In this document: one piece after another, positions 5,656 through 8,874 of the stretch
Numbering within the stretch: position 1 is the first letter of the stretch
Layout: each line of letters starts with the position of its first letter
Assembly: GCA_945952425.1 (NCBI GenBank)
Contig: CAMFIX010000103.1
Span: 1-8,874, forward strand
From: an uncultured Pseudorhodobacter sp.
GTDB lineage: Bacteria > Pseudomonadota > Alphaproteobacteria > Rhodobacterales > Rhodobacteraceae
Length of the DNA: 8,874 nucleotides
Direction: 5' to 3'
Made by a program: the position numbers and the translations under genes
Notes under the pieces: generated by a model
Told to the model about the DNA's origin: nothing
What the model saw: only the letters and a program-made list of their open reading frames with translations
The model's database searches: none

Positions 5656-8127
5656 ATGACCCCCCGCCCCCTTTCCCATATCCGTGTGCTGGATTTCGGC
5701 CATTACCTGGCCGGGCCGATGGTGGGCATGATGCTGGCCGACCTCGGCGCCGAGGTCATCCGGATCGACCCGCCGGGCGGGCCGCGCTGGCCGGACCCGG
5801 CCTTCGCCATGCTCTCGCGCGGCAAACGCGCGCTGACGCTGGACCTGAAGACCGAGGCCGGGCGGCAGACGGCGCTGGAGATGGTCGCGCGGGCCGATGT
5901 GGTGATCGACAACTTCCGGCCCGGCGTCATGGGGCGGCTGGGGCTGGGGCCCATGGCGCTGCGGGCGGCCAACCCGGGGATCGTCTCGCTGTCGCTGCCC
6001 GGTTTCGCCTCGACCGACCCCGAGCTCGCGGGCGTCGCCGCCTGGGAGGCGGTGATCGCCGCCCGCACCGGCCAGTTCACCGATATGGGGCTGAACCGCC
6101 AGCTGATGGGGATCAACCCCTCCTTCACGCCCCTCGGCCTCGCCTCGGCCTATGGCGCGGCCTTCGGGGCGATGTCGGTCCTCTTCGCCCTGGGCGCCCG
6201 GATGGGGGGCGACCATATCGAGGTTCCGCTGGCCTCGGCGCTTTTCGAAGGCCTCGTCTACAATTGCGAGCAGATCGAGGATTACCCCGCCCGCTACAAA
6301 TCCCCCCGCGAGGTCGAGCTTGACCGCCGCCGCGCGGCAGGCCTGCCGATGGACCTGTCCTATGCCGAGCTGGGCGCCTTTCTCGACCCGTTTTACCGCA
6401 CCTATCGCTGCGCCGATGGCCGGGGTTTTTACGTCGTCTCCTGTTCGATCAAGACCCATCCGCGCCGGGTTCTGCAGGTTCTGGGGCTGGAGGCGCTGGC
6501 GGCGACGCTGCCGGACTTCGACGCCTATCTGGATCAAAAGGACTGGCCGGCGCCTTGGGCTTTGCGCAACTATCCGGTGGGCGAGGGCGAACGCGCCCGG
6601 CTCGGCGCCGCGATGCAGGCGGCCTTCCTGACCCGGCCCTCTTGGGAGTGGGAGGCGCTTTTCGGCGCGATCAAGGCTCCGGCCAGTGCGCAGCGCAGCA
6701 CCCGCGAATGGCTGGCGGATGCGCATGCCCTCGCCTCCGGCCTGGTGCTGGAGGTGGACGACCCGCAGCATGGCCCCATGCGACAGCTTGGCAACCTCGC
6801 CTGGCTGGGCGACGACCCGGGCGCGATGACCAAGCGGCCGGCGCCGCTGGCCGACGAGTTCCGCGCCGAGCTCGCCGCGCTTTTGGCAGAGCCGGCCCGG
6901 CAGGGGGCGCAGGGGGCCAAGGGCGGCTGGCTCGACGGGCTGAAGGTGGTCGATGTGACCAATGTGATCGCGGGGCCGACCATCGGGGCGACCTTGGCGC
7001 GGTTCGGCGCCCAGGTGACCTCGGTCCAGCCGGTCAGCCCCTCGGTCGATCCCTGGAACGCCATCGTCTTCGGCCTGCACGCCCATCGCGGCAAGGAGAG
7101 CGTGCTGCTCGACCTGGGGTCGGACGCCGGGCGCGCGGTGCTTTGGCGGCTGGTTGCCGAGGCGGATGTGGTGACGATGAACGGCACCGACCAGCAGCGC
7201 GACGCGCTTGGCCTGTCGCCCGAGAGGCTGGCACACGTGAACCCGCGCGCGATCCTCGTCCAGCTGGATGCCTGGGGCGGGCCGCGGCGGGGGCCGAAGT
7301 CGGATCACCTGGGCTATGACGACCTGGCGCAGGCGGCGACGGGGGTGATGGTGCGCTTCGGCGGCGGGCCCGAGACGCCCGAAGAGCATGCCCATTTCGG
7401 CACGATCGACGCACTGACCGGCTATTGCGCCTGTGTCGCGCTGGGCGCCGCGCTGGAGCGGCGGCGGGTGACCGGCCAAGGCGGGCTCGCCCGGGCGGCG
7501 CTGGCGGGATGCGGCGCGATGATCCAGGCGCAGTTCATGTACGATTTCGACGGCCGGGCGCCCTTCGACGAGCCCGCGGGCCGCGAGGTGCGGGGCTGGG
7601 GGCCGTTCTACCACTGTTACCGCGCCGCGGATGGCTGGCTGTTCTTTGCCGCCCCGACCGAGCGCGGGGCGGCGCTTGCCGCCATCCCCGAATTGGCCGA
7701 TCTCGCGGATTGCGCCGAGGACCGGCTGGCCGAGGCCCTTGCTGCCCGCTTCGCCGCCCATCCCGTCGCGCATTGGCAAGCGCGGGTGCGGTCCGGCGCG
7801 GCAGCGGTGGTTCCGTTGGGCGCGCTCTCGGGCAACCGCGAGGCAGGGCTGGTGTGGGAAAGCGCGGGGCCGGTCGATCTGACCGGCGCCACCTACCGGG
7901 CGATCCGGCATGACCGGCACCCGATGGGGCGCTGGGTCGACCTGGTGGCGCCCATCGCGGTCCGCCCGGGCCGGGCCACGATCACCATCCCCGGCCATGC
8001 GCCGAAACCCGGCGCGCAGACGCGGGCGATCCTGGCGCGGCTCGGCCTTGATCCGCAGGCCATCGCGGCGATGATCGCCGAGGGCTCCGCGGGCGAAGGC
8101 TGCTCCGCAAAATACCTGCCGGAGTGA
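5656..8127 (+). CDS. Tandem two-domain class III CoA-transferase (CaiB/BaiF family), DddD-like architecture
   Basis: This 823-residue cytoplasmic enzyme is two CaiB/BaiF (family III) CoA-transferase domains in one chain; single-domain members are about 400 residues. The halves begin alike: VLDFGHYLAGP at 11-21 and VVDVTNVIAGP at 431-441, joined by a Gly/Ala-rich linker at about 412-425. The first half keeps CoA-binding-type motifs (RGKRALTLDL, then DNFRPGVMGRLGLGP at 85-99). At the place of the catalytic Asp, however, it reads PLGLASAYG, by my alignment Ser164. The second half has GTIDALTGY with Asp585 in the expected position, so probably only this half is chemically active. DddD, which transfers CoA to dimethylsulfoniopropionate and releases DMS, has a similar length and layout with one catalytic Asp in its second domain. 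The substrate here is not proven; a betaine, carnitine-like or other carboxylate is equally possible, and no BCCT transporter or dehydrogenase partner is in view. GAGGAGA at 5644-5650 supports the ATG. Confidence 0.93.
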   Translation: MTPRPLSHIRVLDFGHYLAGPMVGMMLADLGAEVIRIDPPGGPRWPDPAFAMLSRGKRALTLDLKTEAGRQTALEMVARADVVIDNFRPGVMGRLGLGPMALRAANPGIVSLSLPGFASTDPELAGVAAWEAVIAARTGQFTDMGLNRQLMGINPSFTPLGLASAYGAAFGAMSVLFALGARMGGDHIEVPLASALFEGLVYNCEQIEDYPARYKSPREVELDRRRAAGLPMDLSYAELGAFLDPFYRTYRCADGRGFYVVSCSIKTHPRRVLQVLGLEALAATLPDFDAYLDQKDWPAPWALRNYPVGEGERARLGAAMQAAFLTRPSWEWEALFGAIKAPASAQRSTREWLADAHALASGLVLEVDDPQHGPMRQLGNLAWLGDDPGAMTKRPAPLADEFRAELAALLAEPARQGAQGAKGGWLDGLKVVDVTNVIAGPTIGATLARFGAQVTSVQPVSPSVDPWNAIVFGLHAHRGKESVLLDLGSDAGRAVLWRLVAEADVVTMNGTDQQRDALGLSPERLAHVNPRAILVQLDAWGGPRRGPKSDHLGYDDLAQAATGVMVRFGGGPETPEEHAHFGTIDALTGYCACVALGAALERRRVTGQGGLARAALAGCGAMIQAQFMYDFDGRAPFDEPAGREVRGWGPFYHCYRAADGWLFFAAPTERGAALAAIPELADLADCAEDRLAEALAARFAAHPVAHWQARVRSGAAAVVPLGALSGNREAGLVWESAGPVDLTGATYRAIRHDRHPMGRWVDLVAPIAVRPGRATITIPGHAPKPGAQTRAILARLGLDPQAIAAMIAEGSAGEGCSAKYLPE

Positions 8128-8136
8128 GCCCCCCGC

Positions 8137-8763
8137 TTAGCCCTTCACCTCGATCCAGGCCGGGGCGATGGCCGTGCCGCGGCCGAGACCATAGCCCAGG
8201 CGGATGTTCAGCATGGCCAAGGGCTCCAGCAGCCGGGCCGCGCCAAGGTCGCCGGTCTTTTCCACCGCGAAACCCGCCTGACCCGCCAGCGCCGCCACGG
8301 CCTCCACCGCCGCCGCATCGTTCCCGGCCAGGAAGACCGGCACCCTCGCCGTCGCTGCGCGGTCAAGCCCGAAGAGGCCCGCGAAGATCGTGTTGAACCC
8401 TTTCACGACCCGGGCCCCCGGCGCCGCCGCCTGGATCTTCTCGGCGGCCGAGGTCGTGTGACCGAACTGCAGCCCCGAGAAATCGGCCAGCAAGGGGTTG
8501 GTGATGTCCACCACGACCTTGCCCGCCAGGTCGGCGGAAGAGGCAAGGCTCAGCGCCGCCTCGTATCCCAACGCCAGGATGACGATATCGGCCGCGCTGA
8601 TCGCCTCGGCGACCTCGGCCGCGCGGCCCGCGCCCAGCTCGGCGACCAGCGCCTCGGCATCCGCACGCTTGCGGCTGGCCAGAAGAAGCTCGGTCCGCCC
8701 CGACAGGCGGCGGGCCAGGCCCTTGCCCATGTTGCCCAGGCCGATGATTGCGGTGGTCGTCAT
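8137..8763 (-). CDS. NADP-binding oxidoreductase, F420-dependent NADP reductase-like (Rossmann fold)
   Basis: This 208-residue soluble protein has an N-terminal Rossmann fold with the nucleotide loop IIGLGNMGKG at about residues 6-15. After the second strand comes LLASRKRADAEAL, where basic residues in place of an acidic one favour NADP(H) over NAD(H). VVVDITNPL and VVKGFNTIFAGLFGLD are hallmarks of the NpdG/F420-reductase-like family, sometimes annotated as predicted dinucleotide-binding enzymes. Many proteobacterial members occur where F420 synthesis is not known, so use of F420 here is doubtful and the substrate is unknown. I chose the ATG at 8763 because AAGGA lies 8 bases upstream; an ATG at 8772 would add three residues but sits directly against that site. 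The stop is 9 bp from the convergent CoA-transferase stop. Family relatives are often found beside HxlR- or TetR-type regulators, but none is visible here. Confidence 0.88.
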   Translation of the reverse strand: MTTTAIIGLGNMGKGLARRLSGRTELLLASRKRADAEALVAELGAGRAAEVAEAISAADIVILALGYEAALSLASSADLAGKVVVDITNPLLADFSGLQFGHTTSAAEKIQAAAPGARVVKGFNTIFAGLFGLDRAATARVPVFLAGNDAAAVEAVAALAGQAGFAVEKTGDLGAARLLEPLAMLNIRLGYGLGRGTAIAPAWIEVKG

Positions 8764-8874
8764 GACGGTCATCCTTCGGAAGGTTTGCTCTGCCGTCGAA
8801 CCTAGCCAGGATGCGTGCCCGCGTGTAGATATCGGCCGATATCATCAGCCTTGCAGGAATGTATCGAATGAGCG
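8764..8874. promoter_or_regulatory. Right-edge upstream region, possible divergent gene start
   Basis: This is the region upstream of the oxidoreductase and should hold its promoter; I cannot identify -35 and -10 elements with confidence. A perfect palindrome lies near its right end. Just beyond it, AGGA at 8855-8858 precedes two in-frame ATG codons at 8859 and 8868, the latter at good spacing of 9 bases. A divergent plus-strand gene could begin there and run off the window, but two to five codons are too few to identify it. Confidence 0.35.
8828..8843. promoter_or_regulatory. Perfect 16-bp palindrome, candidate operator
   Basis: GATATCGGCCGATATC is a perfect palindrome centred between 8835 and 8836, about 65 bp upstream of the oxidoreductase ATG and about 25 bp before the possible divergent start at 8868. 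After two mismatched bases on each side, symmetry resumes for two more (TG and CA). The size and symmetry suit a dimeric regulator of the TetR, MarR, ArsR or HxlR type. Which protein binds it, if any, is unknown. Confidence 0.5.

Noticed and set aside
4944..6323. Plus-strand open frame of 459 codons crossing the regulator and the start of the CoA-transferase
   Set aside because: It is out of frame with the CoA-transferase and antisense to the regulator, with low-complexity Arg/Gly-rich sequence.
5425..7998. Minus-strand open frame of 857 codons opposite the CoA-transferase
   Set aside because: Its composition (Arg, Pro, Gly, His) is that of an antisense shadow of a GC-rich gene; the plus strand encodes an unmistakable CoA-transferase and the frame also overlaps the start of the regulator.
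1..8874. CRISPR arrays, tRNA or rRNA genes, insertion sequences or attachment sites
   Set aside because: I saw no regularly spaced repeats, RNA gene signatures, transposase-like proteins or terminal inverted repeats.

Overview
The window is a GC-rich stretch of bacterial chromosome with five intact genes packed closely together. The strong G/C bias at third codon positions and the style of the proteins (Cache-type chemoreceptor, GlxA-type AraC regulator, class III CoA-transferase) suggest an alphaproteobacterium, perhaps of the Rhodobacterales. That placement is an inference; no rRNA, tRNA or other phylogenetic marker is present.

Layout, left to right. Bases 1-205 hold no gene I can support. 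On the minus strand, 206-2422 encodes a transmembrane methyl-accepting chemotaxis protein with a periplasmic Cache sensor. A 232-bp divergent spacer containing one hairpin separates it from a plus-strand gene (2655-4658) for a phage tailspike/tail-fibre-like protein: a beta-helix followed by typical tail-fibre C-terminal modules, with no phage gene beside it. Only 6 bp later it meets, tail to tail, a minus-strand GlxA-type AraC regulator (4665-5582) whose last helix-turn-helix seems to lack its final residues. The regulator is divergent from a plus-strand 823-residue tandem class III CoA-transferase (5656-8127). The 73-bp spacer and the regulator's start codon region carry two near-identical 12-bp direct repeats exactly 21 bp apart, a good candidate operator. 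Nine bp beyond the CoA-transferase, on the minus strand, is a Rossmann-fold NADP oxidoreductase of the F420-dependent NADP reductase-like family (8137-8763). The right edge holds a perfect 16-bp palindrome and possibly the first bases of a divergent gene.

How the genes may work together. The most coherent unit is the regulator/CoA-transferase pair. DJ-1-like AraC regulators (GbdR and CdhR are characterised members) often control catabolism of quaternary amines and related compounds. The CoA-transferase has the two-domain layout and single C-terminal catalytic aspartate known from DddD, the DMSP CoA-transferase/lyase. A small-molecule catabolic switch is therefore plausible, but substrate and inducer cannot be read from the sequence. 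The chemoreceptor and the oxidoreductase have no proven link to it. The tailspike-like gene looks like an acquired cassette or prophage remnant.
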